Source of the DNA: Nonomuraea sp. PA05
GTDB taxonomy: Bacteria > Actinomycetota > Actinomycetes > Streptosporangiales > Streptosporangiaceae
DNA: 64,000 nt
Assembly: GCF_008086045.1 (NCBI RefSeq)
Contig: NZ_VSEY01000003.1
Coordinates: 124,001-188,000 of the forward strand
Direction of reading: 5' to 3'
Positions 41,507 through 50,040 of the stretch are shown one piece after another. Position numbers and translations under genes: made by a program. Every line of letters starts with the position of its first letter. The first letter of the stretch is position 1. The notes under the pieces are model-generated. The model searched no databases, had not been told where the DNA came from, and saw only the letters and a list, made by a program, of their open reading frames with translations.

Positions 41507-41919
41507 CCGCGACAACACTCGACTCCAGGCCGCTCGTCCTAGCAGTTGTCGCCATGCTCGACGCTGCGTTCCCGAACACCATCGGCATCTACTGGGGTGG
41601 CGCTCCAGCCGGGGCGGCGCGACCGTATGCGGTCATGTACCCCGACATCGGCATGGAATCCACTGCGGACAGGGCCTTGTCGGATGACGTTCCGAACGAT
41701 CTTCGCTTCCAGATCACGTCAGTGGGAGATTCGGCTGAGCAGGCGCTGCTCGTCGCAGACAAAGCGAATCGGGCGCTGCTCACCAGCTTGCTGACAGTGC
41801 CTGGTCGCCGGGTGAGGCCCATCCGGCAAGAGGCGGCACAGCCGGTCCGCCGCGACGACGAATCCAGCGCGCTCTGGCTGGCCACCGCCCAGTACCTGGT
41901 GCGCTCCGACCCCACCTAA
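41503..41919 (+). CDS. tail terminator protein, 138 aa
   Basis: GTG overlap. PLVLAVVAMLDAAFPN, then ARPYAVMYPDIGMES, RFQITSVGDSAEQALLVADKANRALL and VRPIRQEAAQPVRRDDESSALWLATAQYLVRSDP follow the tail-terminator (gpU-like) layout. It caps the tail tube at the neck. Confidence 0.8.
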   Translation: MTATTLDSRPLVLAVVAMLDAAFPNTIGIYWGGAPAGAARPYAVMYPDIGMESTADRALSDDVPNDLRFQITSVGDSAEQALLVADKANRALLTSLLTVPGRRVRPIRQEAAQPVRRDDESSALWLATAQYLVRSDPT

Positions 41920-41939
41920 CCCTTCCTCCGCTTTCTCGT

Positions 41940-41966
41940 AGCCCGCCACCCCCAGGTGACCGGGCT
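41940..41966 (+). terminator. intrinsic terminator AGCCCG/CGGGCT + CTTTCG
   Basis: Arms 41940-41945 and 41961-41966, with inner CACC/GGTG. Splits head-completion from tail-tube genes. Confidence 0.65.
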
Positions 41967-41993
41967 CTTTCGCATGCCCGAAAGGAGCCCGTA

Positions 41994-42326
41994 GTGGCTA
42001 CCCGCACAGCTCAGGCGGTCACGGTGGCTGGCGTCACGCCGACCTACCACGCAGCGACCGCCACCACCGGGGACAAGGTCCTCGCCGACGGCAGGACGTT
42101 CATCCACGTCAAGAACGGTTCCGGCGGGTCGATCACCTGCACCATCTCCGGCGCCGGTCAGACCGCCTACCTGGTGGACAACCCCGACAAGGCGTACACG
42201 ATCGGCACCGGCGCCGAGATGTGGATCCCGATGCTGCCGGAGTTCGGCGACCCGAACGACGGACGGCTGGTCACGTTCGTCTGCTCCTCGGTGACCAGCG
42301 TGACTTTCGCGGCGGTGCGCATCTGA
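41994..42326 (+). CDS. beta-structured virion-like protein, 110 aa
   Basis: GTG 41994 with AAAGGAG upstream. Similar in style to the decoration-type product of 39455 (FIHVKNGSGGSITCTISG...). May be a second head decoration or neck protein. Position suggests virion role; unknown. Confidence 0.6.
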   Translation: MATRTAQAVTVAGVTPTYHAATATTGDKVLADGRTFIHVKNGSGGSITCTISGAGQTAYLVDNPDKAYTIGTGAEMWIPMLPEFGDPNDGRLVTFVCSSVTSVTFAAVRI

Positions 42327-42532
42327 TGGCCCGCCCCACTGTCCTCGTCCGCTCCAGGATCACCGGCCACACGGCGCTGGTTTCGCCGGACGCCCTGCGC
42401 CACTTCCCCGACTTCGAGCCGGTCGACGCCGCCACTGACGCGCCGTCAACGGTTCCTGCGCCGCCGTCCGAGGCGGACACCCCCAAGCCCACCACGACGC
42501 GCCGCGCCGCGGCCAAGAACGACGAGGAGTAG
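42326..42532 (+). CDS. small protein, 68 aa, Pro/Thr tail
   Basis: TGATG overlap. N-terminus MARPTVLVRSRITGHTALVSPDAL, then disordered Pro/Thr-rich end and basic KPTTTRRAAAKN. Precedes the major tail protein. Unknown. Confidence 0.6.
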   Translation: MARPTVLVRSRITGHTALVSPDALRHFPDFEPVDAATDAPSTVPAPPSEADTPKPTTTRRAAAKNDEE

Positions 42533-42535
42533 GCC

Positions 42536-43024
42536 ATGGCTGGCGCCGACCTGTTGGGTGATGGCAACGTCAAGGTGACGTTCTGCCTCACCATCGCCAA
42601 CGTCAACGCCCCGACCGCCGCAGAGCTGAACGCGGGCGTCGACTTGCAGGAGTTCATCACCAAGGACGGGCTCGGCATCTCCCCCGAGCAGGCAGCGGTG
42701 GACAACACCGCGCTCGCGTCCCGCGATGAGACCGAAGACGCGGGAACGGTCAAGTACTCGATCGAGCTGACCGTCAAGCGCAAGGAGATCGCAGCCGAGG
42801 ACATCGGCTGGAACACGCTGGTGGACCGGCAGCTCGGCTATCTCGCGGTGCGCCGCAACATGGCCCACGAGACCGCATGGGCAGCCGACCAGAAGGGCGA
42901 GGTGTACCCGGTCCGCTGCGGTCGGCCCAACATGCAGCCGCCCGAGCTCAACGCGGCGCAGCGGTTCGTGTCCAAGCTGTTCAACCACACTGCGGCTGAC
43001 GCCGACGTGACGGTGGCCGCGTAG
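42536..43024 (+). CDS. major tail protein, 162 aa
   Basis: ATG 42536. Position directly before the chaperone pair and the fold pattern (VKVTFCLTIANVNAPTAAELNAGVDLQEFITKDGLGI ... WNTLVDRQLGYLAVRRNMAHET) match siphophage tail-tube proteins of actinophages. Its stop overlaps the chaperone start. Confidence 0.85.
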   Translation: MAGADLLGDGNVKVTFCLTIANVNAPTAAELNAGVDLQEFITKDGLGISPEQAAVDNTALASRDETEDAGTVKYSIELTVKRKEIAAEDIGWNTLVDRQLGYLAVRRNMAHETAWAADQKGEVYPVRCGRPNMQPPELNAAQRFVSKLFNHTAADADVTVAA

Positions 43025-43548
43025 TGGCCAGCATCGACGACCTGCTCGGGCAGATGCGTCTGCCCGAGCGGACCTTCAACCTGTGCACGAGGGCGGACCT
43101 TCAGGGCGAGTGGGAACAGGCCGAGCAGACGCTCGCCCGCGCCGAACTGCAGGCCCGTGACTCGCTGGTGGGCAACTCCGCTGAGGTGCGGGAACTCGCG
43201 TCCCGCGTCCAGGACTTGGAAGCGGAGATGGCCGCCCACACGGTGGCGATCAAGCTGCGGGCGCGCACCCACAAGGAGTGGATGGACCTGCTCGCCAAGC
43301 ACCCGCCACGCGAGGGCAATGACAACGACGGCGCCTTCAACAGCGCCACGTTCGGGCCTGCTCTGCTGGCGGAGTGCGCGGTCGATCCGGTGATGAGCGA
43401 GGAGCAGGCCGGCAAGCTGGTCGACTCGATGAGCACCGGCCAGTGGAACGACCTGTTCAACACGCTGTGGGGACTCAACCGGTCCGGTGTTGACGTCCCA
43501 AAATCCAGGAGAGCCTCCGAAGCTCTCCAGAGCTCGCCGAAGAAGTAG
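43024..43548 (+). CDS. tail assembly chaperone, unshifted product (gpG-like), 174 aa
   Basis: GTG 43024 overlapping the tail-tube stop. Helical chaperone (QMRLPERTFNLCTRADLQGEWEQAEQTLARAEL ... MSEEQAGKLVDSMSTGQWNDLFNTLW). Ends 45 nt after a CCCAAAA slippery site. Both this and the frameshifted form normally wrap the tape measure protein during tail assembly. Confidence 0.88.
   Translation: MASIDDLLGQMRLPERTFNLCTRADLQGEWEQAEQTLARAELQARDSLVGNSAEVRELASRVQDLEAEMAAHTVAIKLRARTHKEWMDLLAKHPPREGNDNDGAFNSATFGPALLAECAVDPVMSEEQAGKLVDSMSTGQWNDLFNTLWGLNRSGVDVPKSRRASEALQSSPKK
43497..43503 (+). promoter_or_regulatory. programmed -1 frameshift site (C CCA AAA)
   Basis: In the gpG frame the heptamer reads C-CCA-AAA, a canonical X-XXY-YYZ slippery sequence. 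A -1 slip continues at 43503 (ATC) into the frame of the downstream gene without stops, giving PKIQESL and onward. The position near the end of the chaperone gene and the reading of the next frame are exactly as in lambda-type gpG-gpGT. Confidence 0.88.
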
Positions 43549-43919
43549 CGCTTGCCGCGGCGTATAGGGTGCCGCGGTCGATGCTGCTGGGCCGTCAGCG
43601 CCGCTCGGTCACCGTGTACGAGTACGAGGACGGGCGGCTGGCCCGGTCAGTCACCACGCACGACGCCGAATGGCTGGGCGAGGACCTCGGCTATGCGAAA
43701 GGCCAGCGTCGTAACGACCTGGACAAATGCCCTGGGTGCGGACTGCCGCTCAGCGAGACCACCGACCCGGAGAACGAAGGCCGATACGAGGCGCCGCCCC
43801 CGATGCGGTGCCACGCCTGCACCCCGCTGGAGCACCGGAAGGGCGAGTACACGCAGTCGCCGCCCGGGTTGCTGTTCAGGGTGTACTTGAAGGTGAAGAA
43901 GACGCTGGCCAGGACGTGA
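43503..43919 (+). CDS. tail assembly chaperone, frameshift extension (gpT-like)
   Basis: Reached only by the -1 shift; the fusion is about 298 residues (160 from gpG plus 138). The unshifted frame has no good start except ATG 43575. The extension reads IQESLRSSPELAEEVALAAAYRVPRSMLLG and has two zinc-binding pairs (CPGCGLPLSE, CHAC). The fused form binds the tape measure protein. Confidence 0.85.
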   Translation: MQESLRSSPELAEEVALAAAYRVPRSMLLGRQRRSVTVYEYEDGRLARSVTTHDAEWLGEDLGYAKGQRRNDLDKCPGCGLPLSETTDPENEGRYEAPPPMRCHACTPLEHRKGEYTQSPPGLLFRVYLKVKKTLART

Positions 43920-44390
43920 CTACTCCCAGCCGGCGCACTCCAAGACCTTCTCTGGGTTCGCGGCGATGCACTCCTGCAACGCCTTCTGCCGGTCCGCGTC
44001 CGACTCCGCGGACTCGGTTGCCCACATGTACATGAGCAAAGCCACCGGCAAGGACAGCATCGCCAGCACCAGCCCGGTCACAGCGAACATCGTGCCGCCC
44101 TGACTTCTGGCGGCCAAGGCGATGATCGCGAGGACCGCGGTGACCAGCCCGACCAGCAGGCCGATCCCGCGCAGCGGGGTGGCGGCCAGGATGATCGCGA
44201 CGATGCCGAGGGCGACCGTCGTGATGGCTAACCCCTGGCTGCGTTGCGCTGCACGGTGGTTCGCCGGCACGGGCGTGTAGGACGGCTGCTGCTGTGGCGC
44301 GTACCGCTGCCCGTACGGGTTCGGCGGCGGCTGAGGCGGCCCGTACGGCTGGGATCCGGGCGGCTGCTCGCCGTATGGCCATGGCTGCAT
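43920..44390 (-). CDS. minus-strand membrane protein, 156 aa
   Basis: Encoded opposite to the tail operon, between chaperones and tape measure. Pro/Gln/Tyr-rich N-terminus (residues 1-45: GEQPPGSQPYGPPQPPPNPYG and so on), then about three membrane spans (LAITTVALGIVAIILAATPL, LLVGLVTAVLAIIALAA, MFAVTGLVLAMLSLPVALLMYMW) and an acidic tail. DUF4190-like layout known from actinomycete membrane proteins. Insertion here interrupts an otherwise conserved operon; a moron (superinfection exclusion or host envelope) is plausible. Confidence 0.8.
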   Translation of the reverse strand: MQPWPYGEQPPGSQPYGPPQPPPNPYGQRYAPQQQPSYTPVPANHRAAQRSQGLAITTVALGIVAIILAATPLRGIGLLVGLVTAVLAIIALAARSQGGTMFAVTGLVLAMLSLPVALLMYMWATESAESDADRQKALQECIAANPEKVLECAGWE

Positions 44391-44527
44391 TGTGTGGCTC
44401 CTGAGGCAGTAGATGGGCGCGCAGTAGACGCGCCGGAAGGTGACGCGGTTTGCACCGTGCCACGACGTGATGCATGTAGGCCACTTCTTCGGCCGGGATT
44501 GGGCCCCTTCGATCGGAGGTGAGTCCG

Positions 44528-47500
44528 ATCGCCGACAGGTCTGTAACGGTCGTCTTGAAGGGCGACGTCAAGCCGTTCGTTGCCGAGATGAGCAAGGCCG
44601 CCCTCGCCGCGAGCAAGTTCCGCGACTCGCTCGGCAAGCCGTTGCCCGTCAACCTCGACGCGGCCAGCGCGCAGGCGAAGATTCTGCAACTCGAGCGGGA
44701 CCTGGCCAAGCTGCGGGATCGCCGCGACCCCATCCGGCCAGACGTTGACACCGCGCAGGCTCAGGCGAGTATCGCGGAGTTGCAGCGTCGAATGGCGGAT
44801 CTGTCGTCACGCACCATCGGCGTGGACCTCGACGCTGGAGCCGCCAAGGCGGAGATTGCTGCGATTCAGCGGGAGTTGGAGGCTCTGAACCGGTCCTCTG
44901 CCGACATCGACGTCCGGGTGGACACGATGCGGGCGCTTGCCGATCTGCGCACCCTTGAGGCGCAGATGACTTCGGTGTCCAGCAGGTCGGCCCGGGTCAA
45001 GGTGGACGCAGACGTCGGCGGGGCGCTCGCCGGCATCGCCATGGTCGGCGCGGCCCTGGCAGGCCTGCCTGCGGTGACGAGCATCGCTGTCGGGGTCGGC
45101 GCGCTAGGCGGCGCATTTGCCGCGGCGGGGGCTGGGGCGGCAGGCTTCGCCGCCGTCGCGGTCCCGAGCCTCGGTCGCATCAACGAGGCGCTTCAGCAGC
45201 AGGCGTCTGCCGCTGGCGGAGCGGGAGGGGCCACCAAGAGCGCCGCACAGTCCGCAGCCGAGGCGGCGTCGCGGGCTCTGCAGTTGGAGCAGGCGGAGCG
45301 CCGTGTCGCGGACGCGCAGAAGAGCGTCAAGGCTGCCCAGGAAGATCTCACCCGGGCGAGGCAGGACGCTAAGCGCGCCCTTGAGGACTACGCCTTCAGC
45401 GTCAAGGACGCCGCCCTTGCCGAAGAAGATGCCGCTCTGTCTGTGGAGGAGGCCGCGAGGCGGCTGGCTGAGGTGCAGGCCGACGACAAGTCCACGGACC
45501 TGGAGATCAGGCGCGCCGAGCTGGCTCACCGGCAGGCGATGGCGCGACTGGAGGAGCAGCAGACCCGCACCAAGCGCCTGAAGGAGGACAAGGCCGAAGC
45601 GGACCGGAAGGGCGTCGAAGGGTCGGACCAGGTTCGCGCCGCCCAGGACAAGTTGCTCAAGTCGCAGCAGGATCTGGTTGAGGCGCAGAAGCAACTGACG
45701 GTCACCCAGTTGCAGCAGAAGGCTGCGATGGAGCAGGCGGGCGGCGCCGCTGGCGGGGCTGCGTCGAAGTTCGCCGAACTCAGCAAGCGTGAGCAGGCGC
45801 TCGCCAAGGACATCAAGAAGTTCCAGGACTCCTACGTCGCTTGGCAGCGGTCGTTGCAGCCGGACGTGTTTCCTGTGATCAGGTCCGGCATGGATCTCAT
45901 GTCGACCGGCATGAAACTGTCCACGCCGCTGATCAAGTCGTCGTCGAAGGCGTTCAACGAACTCCTCAAGGAACTGAACACCGAACTGAAGTCGCAGGAA
46001 TGGAAGGACTTCTTCGACGACCTGGCCGAAACGGCTCCGACAGCGATCGACAAGCTGGGCAACTCGGCGATCAACGTGGGGAACGGGCTGCGGGGAGTGT
46101 TCTCGGCGGTCCTGCCAGAGTCGACCGAACTGCTCGGCGTGGTCGAAAGGCTGACGCAGCGATTCGAGGACTGGGGCGAGAACCTCGAAGGGTCGCCAGA
46201 GTTCGAGGAGTTCCTCGCCTACGTGCGGGAGAACGGCCCGAAGGTGGCGGAGATCTTCGGGAATCTGGCCACGTTCGCGGGCAAGCTCGTGGACGTCGGT
46301 GCGGACCTCGGGCCTGGCGTGCTGGACTTCATGGTCGTCCTGTCCGACCGGCTCGCGAATCTTGAGCCTGGCCAGATCCAGGCGATCGCCACCGGCATCG
46401 GATTGATCTTCGCGGCGGCCAAGGCGGGCACCACCCTCAAGCTGGGGGCCTTCGTTCTGCTCGCCGAGCTGCTGTCGGACATGTCGCCGGGCCAGATCCA
46501 GGCGCTCGCGGTGGCGATCGCCGCCGTGGTGACCGCGGTGAAGGGCTTCCAGGCGGTCACGGGGGCGGCGGAGTTCTTCCGCGGCCTTTCCGGCAGCATG
46601 GACGCGGCAGGCAAGAGCGCGGACGGAGCCAAGGGCAAACTGACCAACCTGGCAGGGCTGCTCGGCAAAGGCGGCGTCATCGCTGCTGCCGCGGCCGGCA
46701 CCGCCCTCGCCGTCGATCAGGTGACTGATTCGCTGGACGGCCTCAACCCGAGCATCGACAAGGTCGCCGATGGGCTCGCCGACTTCGGCCGGGGTGCCGC
46801 GCCGACCGGTGAACTGCTGGACCAGCTCGACCCGAAGCTGCAGAGCCTAGTGGGCCGGTTCGAGACGTTCGGTGACTCGGCGCGCCGGCTGGCGTCGGAC
46901 AACCCGTTCGACGAGCTCGGACGTAGCCTCAGCGGCATCATCGACGACTCGTTCGGCGTCCAGCTTGATGGCGGGCGGCAAGCCATCGACAACCTGGACC
47001 AGGCGCTCGTGCAACTGGTCCAGTCGGGCCGTCCCGAGGAAGCGGCGGGCGCCTTCAACCGTCTCGCCACTCAGGCGCAGGACGCCGGCGTGCCCGTGGA
47101 CAAGCTGCGGGAACTGTTCCCGCAGTATGCGGCGAGCCTTGACGGCGCGATCCCGCAGACCGACGCGATGCGGGACGCCATGGGCCTGCTCAAGACCGAA
47201 GTCGATCCGACGGCGGTCGCCATGCAGGCCTTCAACACCTCGCTGGACACCTTCAATGCCAAGACGGACGTCGCGCAGCGGACACTCGAACTGCGGGACG
47301 CCTTCAACGAGGCGAAGAGGGCCGTCGAGGAGGCGGGCGGCAAGCTCGACCTCACGGCCGGGATGACGGACAAGCAGCGTCAGGCCGTCGTCAAGGCGCG
47401 GGACGAGTTCTCCGGCTACATCACGAAGGTCCTCGAAGCCGCGCGAGCGGCCGGCGAACTCGGGGGCAAGACGGGAGAGGCGGCCCTCAAGAGCGACGAG

Positions 47501-48778
47501 GCCAGAGACGCGTTCATCCGCCAACTGCCACAGTTGTTCGAGCTGGCGGGCAAGTCGTCCGAGGCCAAGGCGCAGATCTACAACCTGGCTGAAGGGTTCG
47601 GCGTCAACCGTGCCCAGGCCGACAAGGCAGCCACCGGCGTCAAGGGCGTCAAGGATGTCATTGGCGAGCTGAAGTCCAAGAAGGTGGATATCGGCGCGGA
47701 CGTCTCTGGGGCCATGTCGGCGCTGGGGACGCTGGGCAAGAACATCGCCGCCTTCTTCTCCAAGACGTACACCATCCAGGTCCGCACAGAGCTGCAAGAG
47801 CATGGGGCTCGGGCGTCGTGGCAGAAGAATGCGAAGGGCGCGATCAACCGGTACGCGCAAGGCGGGATCGAGCGGTACGCCGCCGGCGGTGTGCGGTCCA
47901 TGCGCCCACACCTGGCCACCCGGCCCACCATCTTGTACGGGGAGGGCGCGGATGACGAGGCCTTCATCCCGTATGAGGCGAGGTACCGCGAAGAAGCGAC
48001 CGCGCTGCTGGGCCAGGTCGCGAACGATTTCGGGCTCAGCCTCAACAACGAGCAGGCGGCTCGCGGGCTTGCGAAGTTGAGCGTCACGATCGACGACTCC
48101 GGCCTGGTGATCAGCGACAAGCTGTCCGGCGTCATGGGCTCCCTAGAGGAGACGATGGGGCAGGCCGGGTCGCTGACGTCCAGCATCAACGGGGTGGCCA
48201 CGACAGCCGAGCAGCTCACCGCGACGGTGGGTGACACGTCGGCTGCCGTGACCGACGCCGTGTCGAGCGTGGCCACCGTGACCGCCGATTCGGTGACGGT
48301 CATGTCGACGAGCGTGGATGCGCTGACGGTGTCGGTAAAGGACCTGATGACGGCGCTCGCTGAAGGGAAGGCGGGCGGCGGGTCCGGCAAGTCGGGGTCG
48401 GCGAAGAGTTCCGCGCTGAACTTGCTGCTGGAGGCGGCGAAGGGCGTCACTGGTAAGGGCGGCTCGGTCAAGGGCAGTACCCCGGTGGACATGATCGCTG
48501 GCGATTACGGGTCGGGCGGCTACCTGCGAGGCGATTCAGCGCTCACGTACGGCTCGCCGGCCAACGCCTCCAGGGTGTCGGCTCCGCAGCAGATGTCGGC
48601 CAGCAGTAGCACCACCTATGAGTCGCCCGGGGCAACGTCGGGGTCCGGCTCGGGCGGGTCCGGGTCGGGGTCTGGTGGCGGCCCGCTGGTCGCCATGTAC
48701 GGGACGACCATCCACCGCGAAGCGGACGCTGACGTTCTCGTGGCGCAGATCGGCGTGCGGGTGGATTCGCGCGGCTGA
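44528..48778 (+). CDS. tape measure protein, about 1416 aa
   Basis: Largest late gene. N-terminus ADRSVTVVLKGDVKPFVAEMSK, repeated heptad coils (LDAASAQAKILQLERDLAKLR), hydrophobic patches (GGALAGIAMVGAALAGL, GVGALGGAFAAAGAGAAGFAA), and a Gly/Ser-rich end (GSGSGGSGSG). Length sets the tail length. The perfect SD GGAGGTGA (44515-44522) points to ATC 44528, eight nt after GGAGG; GTG 44519 lies inside the SD and would give 1419 aa. Both starts share everything downstream. Confidence 0.9.
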   Translation: MADRSVTVVLKGDVKPFVAEMSKAALAASKFRDSLGKPLPVNLDAASAQAKILQLERDLAKLRDRRDPIRPDVDTAQAQASIAELQRRMADLSSRTIGVDLDAGAAKAEIAAIQRELEALNRSSADIDVRVDTMRALADLRTLEAQMTSVSSRSARVKVDADVGGALAGIAMVGAALAGLPAVTSIAVGVGALGGAFAAAGAGAAGFAAVAVPSLGRINEALQQQASAAGGAGGATKSAAQSAAEAASRALQLEQAERRVADAQKSVKAAQEDLTRARQDAKRALEDYAFSVKDAALAEEDAALSVEEAARRLAEVQADDKSTDLEIRRAELAHRQAMARLEEQQTRTKRLKEDKAEADRKGVEGSDQVRAAQDKLLKSQQDLVEAQKQLTVTQLQQKAAMEQAGGAAGGAASKFAELSKREQALAKDIKKFQDSYVAWQRSLQPDVFPVIRSGMDLMSTGMKLSTPLIKSSSKAFNELLKELNTELKSQEWKDFFDDLAETAPTAIDKLGNSAINVGNGLRGVFSAVLPESTELLGVVERLTQRFEDWGENLEGSPEFEEFLAYVRENGPKVAEIFGNLATFAGKLVDVGADLGPGVLDFMVVLSDRLANLEPGQIQAIATGIGLIFAAAKAGTTLKLGAFVLLAELLSDMSPGQIQALAVAIAAVVTAVKGFQAVTGAAEFFRGLSGSMDAAGKSADGAKGKLTNLAGLLGKGGVIAAAAAGTALAVDQVTDSLDGLNPSIDKVADGLADFGRGAAPTGELLDQLDPKLQSLVGRFETFGDSARRLASDNPFDELGRSLSGIIDDSFGVQLDGGRQAIDNLDQALVQLVQSGRPEEAAGAFNRLATQAQDAGVPVDKLRELFPQYAASLDGAIPQTDAMRDAMGLLKTEVDPTAVAMQAFNTSLDTFNAKTDVAQRTLELRDAFNEAKRAVEEAGGKLDLTAGMTDKQRQAVVKARDEFSGYITKVLEAARAAGELGGKTGEAALKSDEARDAFIRQLPQLFELAGKSSEAKAQIYNLAEGFGVNRAQADKAATGVKGVKDVIGELKSKKVDIGADVSGAMSALGTLGKNIAAFFSKTYTIQVRTELQEHGARASWQKNAKGAINRYAQGGIERYAAGGVRSMRPHLATRPTILYGEGADDEAFIPYEARYREEATALLGQVANDFGLSLNNEQAARGLAKLSVTIDDSGLVISDKLSGVMGSLEETMGQAGSLTSSINGVATTAEQLTATVGDTSAAVTDAVSSVATVTADSVTVMSTSVDALTVSVKDLMTALAEGKAGGGSGKSGSAKSSALNLLLEAAKGVTGKGGSVKGSTPVDMIAGDYGSGGYLRGDSALTYGSPANASRVSAPQQMSASSSTTYESPGATSGSGSGGSGSGSGGGPLVAMYGTTIHREADADVLVAQIGVRVDSRG

Positions 48779-48819
48779 GCCCGCTCAACATCAACACGGA
48801 TTGGAGGGCGGGCTTCGCC

Positions 48820-49050
48820 ATGCCTGAACAGCCCGATGAGGGCCTCTCATATGCGGAGCAGTTGCGCCGCAAGGGCATCCAGGTCCGGACGACGGGCTGG
48901 ACGTGGGCCACCCGGGACCAGGTGGCGGAGTGGACCGGCGCTGACGGTGGCCGCTTCAAGCGGACCACGGACCAGGCGGGCCATGAGACCACGCAGGAAA
49001 CCACCCCGGACGGCCACGAGAAGCAGCACGTCCGCGTCAACCTCAGATAG
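48820..49050 (+). CDS. small fibre-cassette protein, 76 aa (copy 2)
   Basis: ATG with GGAGGGC upstream. YAEQLRRKGIQVRTTGWTWATRDQ, then FKRTTDQAGHETTQET, matches the 25403 gene product over about 60 residues. It lies at the same relative position before a beta protein, without the 74-aa helical gene found in copy 1. Confidence 0.75.
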   Translation: MPEQPDEGLSYAEQLRRKGIQVRTTGWTWATRDQVAEWTGADGGRFKRTTDQAGHETTQETTPDGHEKQHVRVNLR

Positions 49051-49061
49051 GAGCGGACGGC

Positions 49062-49529
49062 ATGGCGATCACGCAGGACGCCTGGTTCGTGGACACCTAC
49101 GCCAAGGTCATGCGCCAGACGACGACCATTGATGTGGGCAGCACGACGCCGGGCCTGTTCAAGGGGGCGCTCTTCACGGGGAGCGTCGTGCCGGACTTCA
49201 ACCAGACGAACCCGGCCTATGGGTCGTCGCCGCTCAACAGTGGCGAGTCGTCAGGGCCGGGTTATACGGCGGGCGGGCAGGACCTGACCGTCGCCTCGTT
49301 CGGGACGCTGACGGCGACGAACAAGGTCGGGTGGCGGTTCGCCACCGTCACGTGGGAGGCCACGACGCTGAGCGCGGAGGGGCTGCTCATTTACGCGCCC
49401 GGCTTGTCGAACAAGGCGTTCGTGCTGCGGTCCTTCGACGGAGTCAAGACCACGGCGGACGGCACGTTCGAGATTTCCTTCGACTCCGAGGGCGGGGCGT
49501 GGCGTGTCGTGCTCCGCAACACCGCCTGA
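49062..49529 (+). CDS. tail-associated beta protein, 155 aa (copy 2)
   Basis: ATG with GGAGCGG upstream. TPGLFKGALFTGSVVPDFNQTNPAYGSSPLNSGESSGPGYTAGG aligns with the 25901 product. C-terminal half FATVTWEATTLSAEGLLIYAPGL also corresponds. Probable minor tail or fibre component. Followed by a terminator. Confidence 0.75.
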   Translation: MAITQDAWFVDTYAKVMRQTTTIDVGSTTPGLFKGALFTGSVVPDFNQTNPAYGSSPLNSGESSGPGYTAGGQDLTVASFGTLTATNKVGWRFATVTWEATTLSAEGLLIYAPGLSNKAFVLRSFDGVKTTADGTFEISFDSEGGAWRVVLRNTA

Positions 49530-49545
49530 CCTGGTTTCCGACCTC

Positions 49546-49567
49546 AGCCCCGCCGGCGTGCGGGGCT
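49546..49567 (+). terminator. intrinsic terminator AGCCCCGC/GCGGGGCT + TTTC
   Basis: 8-bp stem, 6-nt loop, then TTTCG. Ends the tape-measure/cassette unit. Confidence 0.75.
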
Positions 49568-49589
49568 TTCGCATGAAAGGGGCCAGGTC

Positions 49590-50036
49590 ATGGCTCGATA
49601 CACGGCCGCCGTCGAAGGTGTCGCCTCCGGCACGGCCGCCAAGACGCTGCTGCAGATCGTCGCGGGCACGCAGCGGTGCGGCGTGTACGGCATCCGCGTC
49701 TCCTGTAAGGGCACCAGCTCGATCGCGGAGCCGGTACGGTTCCGGCTGGTCCGGCAGACGACGGCGGGCACCTCGGGCGGTACGGCGTCGATCGGGTCGG
49801 TGGACTCCTCAGGCGTCTCAGCGACCGCGACGGCGAACATCACCTTCTCCTCCACCGAACCCACCTCTGGTGATCTGCTGTTCAGTCAGGAGGTGCACCC
49901 GCAGACCGGGATGGCCGAATACATTCCGCTCGGCGACGAGATCGTGATCCCGGCATCCGGTCGGCTCGGCCTGACGGTGACCGCCGCCGCGACCGTCAAC
50001 TGCACCGTCCAACTGTACTGGCGCGAAGGCCACTGA
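49590..50036 (+). CDS. beta-rich tail/virion protein, 148 aa
   Basis: ATG with AAAGGGGCC upstream. Single beta-sandwich (YTAAVEGVASGTAAKTLLQIVAGTQRCGVYGIRVSC ... TVQLYW). Similar small proteins occur next to fibre genes. Unknown exact role. Confidence 0.65.
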   Translation: MARYTAAVEGVASGTAAKTLLQIVAGTQRCGVYGIRVSCKGTSSIAEPVRFRLVRQTTAGTSGGTASIGSVDSSGVSATATANITFSSTEPTSGDLLFSQEVHPQTGMAEYIPLGDEIVIPASGRLGLTVTAAATVNCTVQLYWREGH

Positions 50037-50040
50037 ACTC

